Shown here: one piece after another, positions 1-9,935 of the stretch
Layout: each line of letters begins with the position of its first letter
Position numbering within the stretch: position 1 is the first letter of the stretch
Origin: Actinernus sp. WN-2022
Lineage: Eukaryota > Cnidaria > Anthozoa > Actiniaria > Actinernidae
Length of the DNA stretch: 64,000 nt
Assembly: GCA_030867875.1 (NCBI GenBank)
Contig: JAOWCC010000577.1
Span: 92,919,740 to 92,983,739 of the forward strand
Direction: 5' to 3'
Notes under the pieces: generated by a model
The model's database searches: none
The model's input: the letters and a program-made list of their open reading frames with translations, nothing else
What the model was told of the DNA's origin: nothing
Translations under genes and position numbers: made by a program

Positions 1-393
1 ACTCGACTCACACCCCCATGATACTATGGGGAGGTTCCACGACGCAGCCAGAAGGCTGGCCGGCTCGCAGATTATATCACAGCCGTCGCCAATAATAGCA
101 TCCACATTGGCCAGCTTGAATTCTACGGCTTGGTTAAGGCCCTCGGCTGCTAGACACTGCGAGTCCTTCCACAAGAAAGTCATGTTGTAGCCGTTAAGAA
201 GTGATCTATCTTCGTTAATCCGCTCAACCGCGATGGTGATGGCGGACGCAGACGTTTTTCCTATTGGCCAGTACCCTGTCATGGGAAGGAGGACTCCTAT
301 CCTCACCTCCTGCTCGACTGGACTGGTGGTCTGAATATTGGACCAAATAACAAGACAAACTGCTACGAGAGAGAGCGGATATTTGGCACTCAT
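1..393 (-). CDS. Partial second receptor guanylate cyclase: start of exon 1, cut by window edge
   Basis: Minus-strand reading from the ATG at 393 gives 131 codons of a signal peptide followed by the start of an ANF-receptor ligand-binding domain (motifs [12 protein letters not shown] and [10 protein letters not shown]). It is the same protein start as the complete cyclase whose ATG is at 47455. I count seven base differences, six silent and one changing residue 5 from Cys to Tyr, with no stop or frameshift. The rest of this exon and gene would lie left of the window. It could be a working tandem paralogue or a 5' fragment; the silent bias favours a gene that has been under constraint, but the sample is small. 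Confidence 0.8.
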   Translation of the reverse strand, partial: MSAKYPLSLVAVCLVIWSNIQTTSPVEQEVRIGVLLPMTGYWPIGKTSASAITIAVERINEDRSLLNGYNMTFLWKDSQCLAAEGLNQAVEFKLANVDAIIGDGCDIICEPASLLAASWNLPIVSWGCESS

Positions 394-1190
394 CGTGGTT
401 ATGTTGGCCTCGAAAAAAAATCTAAACGCGATACTCTTTCTCGACCAAACGAAACTCGTTGGCTTGGCAGTAAAGGAAAGCGACTCAAATTTTGTCTTTT
501 AGACGTCAGTACTTTTGTGAACTAACTGTTTCTATGACTGAGAACGTTTTCGTTCAAAAACAATTTCGGGGAAAAAATTAGATTACAGCGTAACGAATTT
601 TTGAAACATCCAATTCTCGCAATGGGAAAAAATGATATGAAGCGAGATTGCACTGGGGTGTGTAATTAAATAGAAACATGTGCCCATATTTGGTGCGATA
701 GATGTCGGCCCGCATCGCTTTGTTGGTAGTTGTGCCTGACCAGGCCCTAGGACTGAAAAATGGGCTAGACCTTAAGATGCGCTGTAGTCTTTCAGATCTT
801 TTCTGTTCTGTTTTGATGTTTCAAACATTGCTATTATTTGCTTTTTATTGTGGTGAAATAGCTTATAAAGCATATAGCCATATATAAAGTACTGTGTACT
901 GAGTACACGATAAATAGTACAATGTTAGTTACTCCGAGCTAAACTCCGTTAACAATATTTCCTTTTTATTGAATACTAGTGCTGTTCTTTGAAACTGAGG
1001 TATAGGTATATATAGAAGATTGTGCTGTCAGTAATTAAAGCAACGGAGTGTAAACAATAGTGTCTGAGCTCAGGAGATGGATATTTGGGTGATTTCTGTT
1101 GCTCAAGCATTTAGCTGGTGTGTTGATGTAGGATAACTTTCCTAATTGAATAACATACATGAAATAAATTCTCGATGCCGATTGACTAAG
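394..1190. other. Upstream flank of left cyclase copy
   Basis: No gene is visible. The sequence is AT-rich and matches the flank of the main cyclase gene at 47456-48300, so it presumably holds the 5' UTR and proximal promoter. I cannot place a transcription start. The short open frames here are not conserved between the two copies. Confidence 0.6.
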
Positions 1191-1192
1191 AC

Positions 1193-1290
1193 CAGTGCAG
1201 TTCAAGTGTAACACCAGTGCAAAAAGCGTAACGCAAGTGCAGAACGCTAAGTGTAACACCAGTGCAAAAAGCGTAACGCAAGTGCACATT
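1193..1290. repeat. Short tandem repeat, about 20-bp units (accagtgcaaaaagcgtaac)
   Basis: Imperfect repeats of a unit reading accagtgcaaaaagcgtaac occur here and again near 48308-48410 in the flank of the main cyclase gene. Both copies sit about 0.8-0.9 kb upstream of their ATG. Confidence 0.75.
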
Positions 1291-1677
1291 ACAATTTTCA
1301 TATCTTACGTAAATTATAATTTATGTTCCTTAGCATTGAACAGGTTGTATTTCTGCCAAATATTTGATAATTCAAACCTAAGAGAAAGGAGGAAAACATC
1401 ATAAAATTGTCTGTGCCGTGAGTCAGAGTTTTCAAATGTCGAACTCAAGACTGACAAATGAATTGTTTTTTAAAATTATTATTATACCTATATACAAGCT
1501 ATCTCGCCTCCAGAAACTGGAATAACACATAAGGAAGAATAAACTCAGTGCAGATGTTGTAGAGAACGACTATGTGAAGCACCGCAAGCTAACAGCTGCA
1601 TGAAGGAAGCCTTTAAAAGTAGCTAGATTATAAGCCTGTCTAAAGTTTGCTCCTAACATTTGAACATTTTGCTCGGT

Positions 1678-2150
1678 CTTGTGCCTCTGATTGGCTTCAG
1701 TCCTGTTTATATATAGCGTCTTGTGCCTCTGATTGGCTTCAGTCATGTTTATATATAGCGTCTTGTGCCTCTTATTGGCTTCAGTCCTGTTTATAGAGAG
1801 CGTCTTGTGCCTCTGATTTGCTTCAGTTCTGTTTATAGAGAGCGTCTTGTGCCTCTGATTGTCTTCAGTCCTGTTCAGTATGATAGAGCACGTCCTGTGC
1901 CTCTGATTGGCTTCAGTCCTGTTTATAGAGAGCGTCTTTTGCCTCTGCTTGGCTTAAGGTCTGTTTATAGAGAGCATCTTGTGCCTCTGATTGGCTTCCG
2001 TCCTGGTTATAGAGAGCGTCTTGTGCCTCTGATTGGCTTCCGTCCTGTTTATAGAGAGCGTCTTGTGCCTCTGATTGGCTTCCGTCCTGTTTATAGAGAG
2101 CGTCTTGTGCCTCTGATTGGTTTCAGGCCTGTTTCAGTATAGAAAGCGTC
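1678..2150. repeat. 42-bp minisatellite carrying CCAAT and TATA-like boxes (left copy)
   Basis: About eleven imperfect copies of a 42-bp unit (plus strand: cttgtgcctctgattggctt, then cagtcctgtttatagagagc, then gt). Read in the sense of the flanking cyclase exon (minus strand), each unit contains CCAATCAGAGGC and CTCTATAAACAGG. Because 42 is a multiple of three, an open frame runs through the array on the plus strand with a 14-residue period; I regard that frame as a by-product, not a gene. Confidence 0.85.
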
Positions 2151-2260
2151 ACTTGACCAGTGAGCCTCTTTATTTTAACTTTCGCCACAAAATGCAGGAA
2201 ATACCATACAGGAGGTCACTTTTAACATTTAATTATTTTTTTAACTGATAACAACTCCCA

Positions 2261-2786
2261 AAGATCAATCACAATATTCTTCCCACAAACGACTTTTTAT
2301 TTAAAGTAAAAAATAATAATTATAGTAATGAGTACCCCTTTTGTAAAGAGAAGCACACTCCTGAGCACCTCTTCTTTAAATGTGCAGAAGCTCAACGTTT
2401 CTGGCATCGTTTCAAAACCTTCTGGCAAACTCAAACCTCGGAAACGATAGAAACGGATAGAGCTTGTATTATGAATGGGAAAATAAAGCAAACAAAAACT
2501 GCGAAACTTTTTAATCGTGTATTGATAATTGTTAAATATCACATGTACACTTCATTTATTAGAGAAACATCCTTTAATTTTCAAAGTTTTCTTATCCTCT
2601 TGAAAGAAAAACATAAAATCGAAAAAGAATGCGCAATTACAGAGAAAGATATAAAAAGACACCAAGAGAAATGGGAAGCATTAAGTGAATGGCTTAATAC
2701 ATAAATGTCACAACTATTCAACCTTATGGTATTTTTGCTGTATGTATATATGTATTGTATGGAAAATAAAGAAAGAAAGAAAGGAT
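2261..2786 (+). mobile_element. 5'-truncated LINE insertion with intact target-site duplication
   Basis: The 526-bp insert is flanked by aactccca at 2253-2260 and 2787-2794. The other copy of this block has a single aactccca near 49552, which is the empty site. The plus strand encodes the C-terminus of a non-LTR reverse transcriptase protein, including a zinc-finger-like end motif (PFCKEKHTPEHLFFKC) and a tail ending EKWEALSEWLNT. The 3' end is an A-rich (GAAA)n tail, as expected for a LINE. No promoter or RT core is present, so it is dead on arrival. Confidence 0.88.
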
Positions 2787-3486
2787 AACTCCCAGTTATT
2801 TTGGGAGCATGACATGAACATGAACCATACTTAGGCTTACAATAAAGTAATACTAGGTTTTTGAACGTATTGTTAGATTAGATGACAGGCGAAGAGCCGC
2901 CTGTTGTCGTTAAATCATCATCATCATTGTTATATTATTATTATTACAATGCAAATATGTCTAGAAACGTCTCTGATGGCTCTAGAACAGACAGCGTAGG
3001 TTGACGACGGGACGTAGAAAATTGTTTTCTCCCAAAATTTAGTGTTTACTCTTTCCTTTATTCAACTTTAAGTATTGTTTAATAAACGAGCAGCAGTGTT
3101 TTATCAGATTTACAAACACGAGGGCGTAGTAGGCCGATTATGTGCTATTCAGTTATTTCGGCGATACGACCTATTTCGGCCGATAAAATCGAAGCAAACG
3201 TTTATGTAAATGAGACGTATCTATATCAGAACCACCATTAAACATTCATTTTTTTTCTTCATATATTATTAATGAGTTTTCGAATTAATTTTCACATCCA
3301 AATCTTCGAAAATATAATAAGCATAGAGTTCCGCCCTGTACAGCAAACGAAAGACGGAGTTGATTTACGTTTCATAGAGAACGCGAACGTCCAAAAGTTA
3401 AACGTATGGTTTTCCTAGGTGTTGACGTCGTGTTCTGCATATTAATTTACGCTTCGATTCACACCGAACAAACGGTTCGAGCGATC

Positions 3487-3957
3487 ATACATACATACAT
3501 TACATTACATAATCTTTATTTCAACACGGTGTCTCATCATACATATAATGCTCTTCCCGAGAGCCGTGTATACATGAACTAATAATAAAATTACAGAAAT
3601 GGATCCCTAGTTAAAATGTGTTGTAAAAAGTGTAAATCCCTAAAATATGTTATCCTTATATAAATTGTATAATTCTTATTCAAACTTTATTGGTTAACCT
3701 AAATTATAGCGTATATTTAAATGATGGCACGCTTGTCTGTCTTCTTGTATCATTAGATAAACTATTCCAGAGAACAGCCCCCTATAATGAAAGCTGCGTT
3801 TTCCAGCTTCAGTGTGCGGTCTTGGTACAGATACATTATAGCTTGAGTTTCTTAAGTTATAGGACTGTACAAGAGTTGTGCTTTTAAAGATTTCCTTCAA
3901 ATAATTTGGAGTGCTCCCATTCATAGTTTGGTACATGAATATAGCTAGGGACGAACC
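3487..3957 (-). mobile_element. LINE 3' fragment (CR1/L2-like)
   Basis: Minus-strand frame 3936-3694 reads MYQTMNGSTPNYLKEIF, then YNLRNSSYN and SVPRPHTEAGKRSFHY, the typical C-terminal region of CR1/L2-group non-LTR retrotransposons. The left end carries catacatacattacattaca repeats, which are the 3' tail in the element's sense. It interrupts the homology between the left and right 5'-flank copies. The right part (from 3902) is included in the neighbouring 6.2-kb tandem duplication. Confidence 0.75.
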
Positions 3958-4394
3958 TATGGAAACCAGGCTTTAAAGTTCCTATGTTACCACTAATCAA
4001 CTAATAAAGCAACGGCTCTCTAGTACAAAGTGATGTACTCCAACTTCATTTATAAATACCTATTCAGTTAGTAGATTTAGTGTGATTAGCCTATTAACTA
4101 AAGTAACTAGAGGCCGGGGGTGGGGGAGGGGAGGGGGGGTTGGGGGGTACTTACATGAAAAATGGGTATGTATATGAGGCCAAGAGGCTCAAACCCTGAC
4201 CCTGTTTAACCCAAAATCCGAGCTCCAAAACCCTGATTGCCCCCTTCAGTTGGGGAAAAAAACCTGATTGCCCCTTCTTTAAATAAAAACAAATAGGCCC
4301 TGTGAAATAAATTGTTCGCCTCAACCCAAATTAAACTCAAATCCTGATCTGCCCAAATCAGGTCAAAACCCTGACCCTACATACCCAAACTGAG

Positions 4395-4430
<36 letters not shown>
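4395..4430. repeat. Poly-C tract (36 C)
   Basis: An uninterrupted run of 36 C. The matching position in unit B (10577-10586) has only 10 C, so length is unstable or misassembled here. Confidence 0.9.
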
Positions 4431-4433
<3 letters not shown>

Positions 4434-5413
4434 CCCCGCGGCACATACATTTTCTATTACAGTTGGGACGGTGAATTGGAAATCTTGCTAAAGTTGCTAA
4501 AATGACCCCAGGAGTACACAGGACAATCAATAACACAACTTTGATTTTCAGGCAGTTCATCAAGCACAATCCCGCCATCCCGCAGCAAATCATATTCTTC
4601 GAAATTTTACCAGCAAGCACCTGATTGGCTAAAACTTCTGATGATCAGCTGACAATTAAAATGCAAGCAACTGGTGAGCACCACATGTTCAGGAAAGAAC
4701 ATTAGTCCAACAAAACAGAACATGTGGTTCCTTTGTAACCTTTTATTTTCCCGTTTCATTTGTATAAGACTTCGTGTTTTATTTTTATACAGCAGCATGT
4801 GATGTATACAGAACGAAGCTAAGTTTGCAGATTTTTGTAGTGATATTTGGCACATACAAATGATAAATACAGCAAGTGATAAATATCACATACAAATCAT
4901 GTTATTATTTGTTTATAAAATGACCTAAGAAATTTACTGAAAAAGACAATCAGATGTTCTCTCAATTGCAAGACTCAAGTGCACCGAGTTTGTTTACTTC
5001 TTTGAGTTTGAGATCAAGTGAAAATTTAAAAATCCTGTAAGTAATTTGCGCTTGGCAGATAAAAGAACCGCCCGTCAAATCTCCAGGAAAGGCTTAATAA
5101 TCGACTGGAGCTGAGAGAAAATAGCTATAACCTGAGAAAAAAGTCAATTTCTTATACACTGAACACTAGCAAAAAGCGAAGTTTGATTTCAGGCAGTTCA
5201 AGCACAATCAAACAATGAGACAGTTTATATCAATCTGCTGTTTTATTAAAGACAGTAACTGTTATACATCTCCAAGAATAAACTTTACAATCGAAAACTA
5301 GAAAACTGAACGCAACTATCGAATCTGGAAATGAAATTCCACTTCTTAAAATTAGTACAAGCAAGGGTTTTTTCTTCCGCCGGCAACTTGAACAAGATAT
5401 GAATCAACGGCCT
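4431..5413. other. Non-coding stretch in unit A
   Basis: No gene, repeat array or element end is recognised between the poly-C tract and the foldback element. Short minus-strand frames here recur in unit B only because the whole block is duplicated. Confidence 0.5.
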
Positions 5414-5421
5414 CACGGCAA

Positions 5422-7197
5422 CACAGGGAGTCCCTAACCGATACTAGAACTGATTGGAAGTCGCTTGATTTTGATGCGTGTGGGTTACCTGTGGTTCCTT
5501 TGCCGCACGAGCATGATTGTGAATTTATCGTAGTCTGTTTGTTTTTAATTCCAGCCTACATTCGCCTACATTCGCAGCCTACAATTCGGCCAATAAAGTT
5601 ATCTGGCTGTAAAACGAACCTGCTAAATGTGTAGTTTAGTTATTATTCTGTAGTCTGCATTAGTTTCAAGACACTGGAGAATGTTTTGAGCAAGATTTAA
5701 GCGTTTGAGTTCACCGATACCTGTCCGCTGATTTTCGCTACTGCGATAAAGTATTGAAAGGGAAGACACAGCGTTCAGAAAACCGACCAGAAGTCCTTTG
5801 CAAATTTCATAATCTCTAATTTAATTTACATATGTGAGTTGTTTAAGTATTTTCTCACCGTCTGATGTGACTTTTTTGGCAAGCTTTATAGTTTAAGACA
5901 ACATTTGAACATATTTTATTTTCGTTTTTGTGAGCCGAGGTGTTTACTTTTTCGCTGCAACGTTGTTGAAAAAAAAAAAGACTCAGTAAATCTAAACCTA
6001 CTACTGTATCTGAACATTTTCTTTCTAGACCTAACCACTCTTACACCGACATGCAACTTATCCCTCTAGAAATAATATACTCCTCAAGAGACTCGATACG
6101 TAAAGCCAGAGAAGCGCACCTTATAGATAAAGCTAAAACTCTAGAACCATATGGTATGAATATACGTGATAAAACATAGTGTTTATCTCTTATACTATTT
6201 TGCTACTTCTAGTTTTTGTCTACGTCACTTCCCGTTTTCGCAATTTTACCACATTTATAGATCTTCTTACCTTAGAGCTCTTCATTTGTAACATCTAGTA
6301 CCTGAGGAAGGCTGGTTTGGCCAGCCGAAATATTGTAATATTCAATATAAAATCCTACGTTGTGTCAGCTTTGCCGTAGTCCTTGGACTTCGTATTCATT
6401 TTCATTTTGGCTGATTAGATCCAACTTAGCAACCAGCAGGATTTTCGTCCACGGTTCTTTGCAATTTCTCAAGTTTATCGAGGTACTAGGAACATTTAGT
6501 TTGACAAAAAAATCTCTTCGGGGTTAATAAGGGGTTGAGTCGTTATGAGTCACGAAAAATGTCGCGTGACGTATCTCCCTTCTAGGATATGGTAAGGCAT
6601 GTCCCGTCGCTCCCCATAGGATTGTACGTTGCAGTCAAACAGTAAACACCTTGGCTCACCGTGTCTTCTCTTTCTAGTACTTATACTAGTAGTGAAAATG
6701 AGCGAACAGATATTAGCGAACTCAAACACTTCAATCTCGCTCAAAATGTTCTCCGCTGTCTCCAAACTAATACATACCACAGAATAATAAATAAACTACA
6801 CATTCAGGGAGTTTGTTTTACAACTATATAACTTTACTGTCTATTTTTCGGATGCGAAAGTACAATTTTTGGATAATATTTGGTAAACGGCGAACAGGTG
6901 TCCGTGAACTCAAACGCTTAAATCTCGGCAAAATCATTCTCCGGTGTTTGAAACTAATACAGCCTACAGAATAATAGATAAACTACACACTGAGCAAATT
7001 GGTTTTACAGCCAGATAAGTTATTGTCAAATTTTCGGATGTTGAGTTGAAAAAATAAAAAGCTACGATAAGTTCCCAACCATGCTCGCGCGGCAAAGGTA
7101 CCACAGGTAACCCACACGCGTAACAAATAATCAGTTCGATCAATCGATCGATTATTTATTCTTCCAAGATTCTAGCATCGGTTAGGGACTCCCTGTG
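5422..7197. mobile_element. hAT-like foldback element, unit A copy
   Basis: Long inverted arms (about 500-600 bp, diverged) start CACAGGGAGTCCCTAACC at 5422 and end with the complement GGACTCCCTGTG at 7197. Direct repeats CACGGCAA flank it at 5414-5421 and 7198-7205, an 8-bp target-site duplication (9 bp if the ambiguous C is counted with it). CA-starting ends plus 8 bp fit the hAT superfamily. The right arm contains a second, tandem copy of about 190 bp of arm (6690-6860 versus 6860-7060). No transposase is visible. The loop holds a Penelope-like fragment. Confidence 0.8.
5990..6500 (+). pseudogene. Penelope-like element 3' end (GIY-YIG C-terminus and 3' UTR), unit A
   Basis: The plus strand encodes NHSYTDMQLIPLEIIYSSRD, then REAHLIDKAKTLEPYGMN, resembling the end of the GIY-YIG endonuclease that closes Penelope-like reverse transcriptases. 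Unit A is frameshifted just after this by an extra A (gataaaacatag). The 3' region has the hairpin ggctggtttggccagcc. It sits in the loop between the arms of the foldback element. Confidence 0.65.
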
Positions 7198-8100
7198 CAC
7201 GGCAACGGGTCACATGCGACTGAGTTTCCAAGGATTTCTCGTCAATGGATTAAAAACAATTTAAAACTAAACTTGGCTGACTTTGTTGTAATTTTGTCCC
7301 AGTTGTATAATGTCAATTGTTCCTGGCCAGTTGTTTCAGCGAGACGAATGTGAATTTTCGTTCATTGATTCAAACTAGTCAACTTGCTGGTCACTTAAAG
7401 ACTTGAAAATCACTTTGAACTTTCTCAAATCACCCCAAGATTCCATTAGCAGAGGCACAGATGATCAGTCTATACATTTCTTTTCCGTTTCAATTCCAAA
7501 ATCTTCAATTTTAGCCGTCAAAAGCCCGACATTTGCCACCGTAGCTTTGTAGTTTTTAGAATTGATAGTTGATTTCCTCCAAAACAAGACTGGGATCAAA
7601 CCTGTTCCCGGTACCGCCGCACATCTCATTTACGTCGTGTACATGAGTGCCCGCCCCTCCCGACAATGTCCCGAGTTTCAAATACCACTCCTTCACCCAA
7701 TGTCCGCCATTGTTTTTTCCGCGAAATTTGAGATTAGCATTTCTAAAATTAGACTACTCTGTAAACTGATGGACCGCTACCCCAATATACCAGATGGACA
7801 CTTCTGGTTATGGACTTCTGGTATGTAACCTTTATTTGAGTACTGTATAGATTTCTTACATTTTATTAACTTCTGCAAAATCTCGCAATAATGACACAAA
7901 AATAGAGCTTGGGCTGCCTGTGGTCACCCGAGAGCCGCGGCGCGTTGCACGCACCACAATTCGCGTTTGTTTTCTAAATCTGTAGAAATGGCCGAATAGA
8001 AGGAAGATTTGTATCGAGTTGAGGTACTGTTGATGAGTTTATTACACAACAAGAAAACAAAAGCACTGTTCAAAAAACCCAGCGAGACGTAAAACTGTTG
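7198..8100. other. Non-coding stretch in unit A
   Basis: No recognised gene. At about 7468 it contains the empty site of the MITE found in unit B at 13637-14022. Confidence 0.5.
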
Positions 8101-8109
8101 CAGAGATTT

Positions 8110-8830
8110 TTGAGAACGAAGGATGAACAGAGAAAAACTGAGATTATGCATCTGTCAGTTTATAAGCTCAGTTCGCACTAAAGATGGCAATGAATACGAG
8201 CCAACTTCACTGCGAAGTTTATAATTAGTGCATGGCCAGCTTTTAACGACATTTGAGAAAGATGAACTGTTCTACAAGTATAATAAACGACTTGGTCTTC
8301 GAGAAGACTAGGAAAGTTTTTGTATCCAAACAGAAACAATCAAAGAAGAAAGGAAAAGGAAACAAGCCCAACGGATCGGTAGCGGTTTGACAGGCGATGA
8401 ATTGAACACACCGTATTGAACTTTATTGAATTAATAATTGCACTGGAACAGAGATCCTGTAGTGGTCCACAAACTTTTCGCCCAAAAGAGACCTGAGCAA
8501 ATGAATGAAGACGACGCTCCCTTTTATTTGGCTGTAAACACCAACTTAAAGGCGGAGTCGCTTCAAACTAAAGGTTGTTTCAAATGCGGTGCATGCAGTG
8601 GGGATAAACAAACTTAACGGTCTGATGAAAACAATGGCTTGACAACGATCGGCTCCGAAATCACAGCGGCAGAAAGACTATGATCCAAACGCAAAGTGAA
8701 CATGACATTCCACCCACACATAATTGCACAACTTTCAGGCCATAAGAATTTGAAGAGCATAGAAAACTACAGCACTGTGTCTACAAAACAGCAGATGCAC
8801 ATGTTCAAAGTACTCTGTAGAGTTATATGG
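8110..8830 (+). pseudogene. Decayed tyrosine recombinase (Crypton/KIAA1958-like), unit A
   Basis: Scattered plus-strand pieces match the order of this family: VRTKDGNEYEPTSLRS near 8185, KKGKGNKPN-like sequence near 8350, EQMNEDDAPFYLAVNTN near 8490, and IAQLSGHKNLKSIENYST near 8725. The last piece holds the GHK box and a Tyr in the position of the catalytic tyrosine. Several stops and frameshifts separate the pieces, so it is a pseudogene. The same decay is present in unit B, so the gene was already broken before the tandem duplication. Confidence 0.7.
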
Positions 8831-9599
8831 CCGATACCACACCGTCATCCTCGTACGAAACAGCTATTCCATCCGTCTGTCCATCCACCTTTGACTCACA
8901 GTCACAGCAGTCCATGGCTTTATTCAGCGGAGCAGTGAATAAAGTGGAAATTTTACCATTAACATAAATACAGTTAATCTTTCGCCGAAGCTCACAACAA
9001 ACCCAACTAGTTCTAGTGTCGGAGCATTGCCAAGGTGGAAGCGGTCTTTGGACAGTGACTCTGATGGCGAGTATATAAGCATGACTTTTCATGACATTCA
9101 TTGACAATTATCATTTGAAGTAATTCTTTTCTTTTCCCCCCTTTGTTGATAGACACTTGATTGTTTGAAGGAGCTACGGAATTAGAAAACTGAAAACTTT
9201 AAAATTAACGTGTTTGAGCTTTTGTGAGTATTGTTTCATCCTTGAACTGCTCAGTTATAAATTATCACAGTGAAATCTCAGTACTTATAAAATAACTCAC
9301 TCGAAGACTCGTTCGTACGGTGGCCCCAAAGGGACATCCTAATGACACACTTTTTATGCACGTTCGTTCGTTTGTGATTTTTTACAACGCGTGAATATAA
9401 ATCGTACGCGCTCACCAACCATGTAGTAATCACTATATGTTAGCTTAAATTCAAAAATATATAGCATCAGCTTCTTAACCATGCATGTTAGTTCAAAATG
9501 TATGATACAAAAAAGAACAGTTGGCTGGAACAAACATTAAAACTGATCATTGTTAATACTGTCTTTGTTGATACGAAATCTGCTGGTTAATGAATTCGG

Positions 9600-9935
9600 G
9601 ATTGGGCTACCTGTGGCGCGCGGTCAAAGGGGGAGGGGAAGGGGAGAAAAGGAAATAATTGTTTTAGTATAAAATTATACCACACTGCAGGTGAATAGCC
9701 AGCACCAAATAGTTATTTTATTTTCTGTCAAATGGACAAAAACTCGCGCGAGATGATCGCTGCTTTGCTCGGAGGTGAATATGAAATCATGTTTGAGTAG
9801 CCAATCAGAGCGCGCGAAAACTGATATTCACTGGTGTGGAATATACTAAAAGAGCTTATTTCCGTTTCTCTCTCCCCACAGGTAGCCCAATCTGAAAACA
9901 AATTAGCCAAAAAACACCATAAGAGCCGCTAGTAG
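9600..9935. mobile_element. MULE-like foldback MITE remnant, unit A
   Basis: Inverted sequences gattgggctacctgtggc (left) and caggtagcccaatctg (right) match the family seen more completely at 53721-53892. The right end runs out to agccgctagtaggct. No clean target-site duplication is seen. A second MITE is inserted inside it (9656-9846). Confidence 0.6.
9656..9846. mobile_element. Small MITE private to unit A
   Basis: Unit B at 16167-16175 reads straight through from gagaaaaggaa to actaaaag, while unit A has about 190 extra bases there. The insert has imperfect inverted ends, tataccacactgcaggtgaa on the left and tattcactggtgtggaatat on the right. The exact target duplication is ambiguous. Confidence 0.65.

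Larger units (their letters stand above)
1..3486. repeat. Segmental duplication, left copy (cyclase exon 1 plus 5' flank)
   Basis: This block aligns almost base for base with 47063-50260 (offset 47062 at the left edge). It covers exon 1, the proximal upstream region, a short GTGCA-rich tandem repeat and the 42-bp minisatellite. The main length differences are a LINE insertion at 2261-2786 and minisatellite copy number. Homology resumes after another LINE piece, 3958-4112 matching 50279-50427. Confidence 0.9.

Noticed and set aside
1765..2142. 125-residue open frame with 14-residue repeats
   Set aside because: It is the 42-bp minisatellite read in frame. The array has unit-length changes in the right copy that break the frame, and there is no conserved start.
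4363..4855. Two minus-strand frames (85 and 82 residues) that recur in unit B
   Set aside because: Conserved only because the block is duplicated; one runs through the poly-C tract, and neither resembles a protein family.
6302..6345. Hammerhead-ribozyme-like sequence in the Penelope 3' region: ctgagga, a perfect 6-bp stem, then gaaa (also at 12457)
   Set aside because: An extra A separates ctgagga from the stem, and I find no stem I pairing between the flanks. Penelope elements can carry such ribozymes, so a covariance-model search would settle it, but the sequence alone does not support the call.
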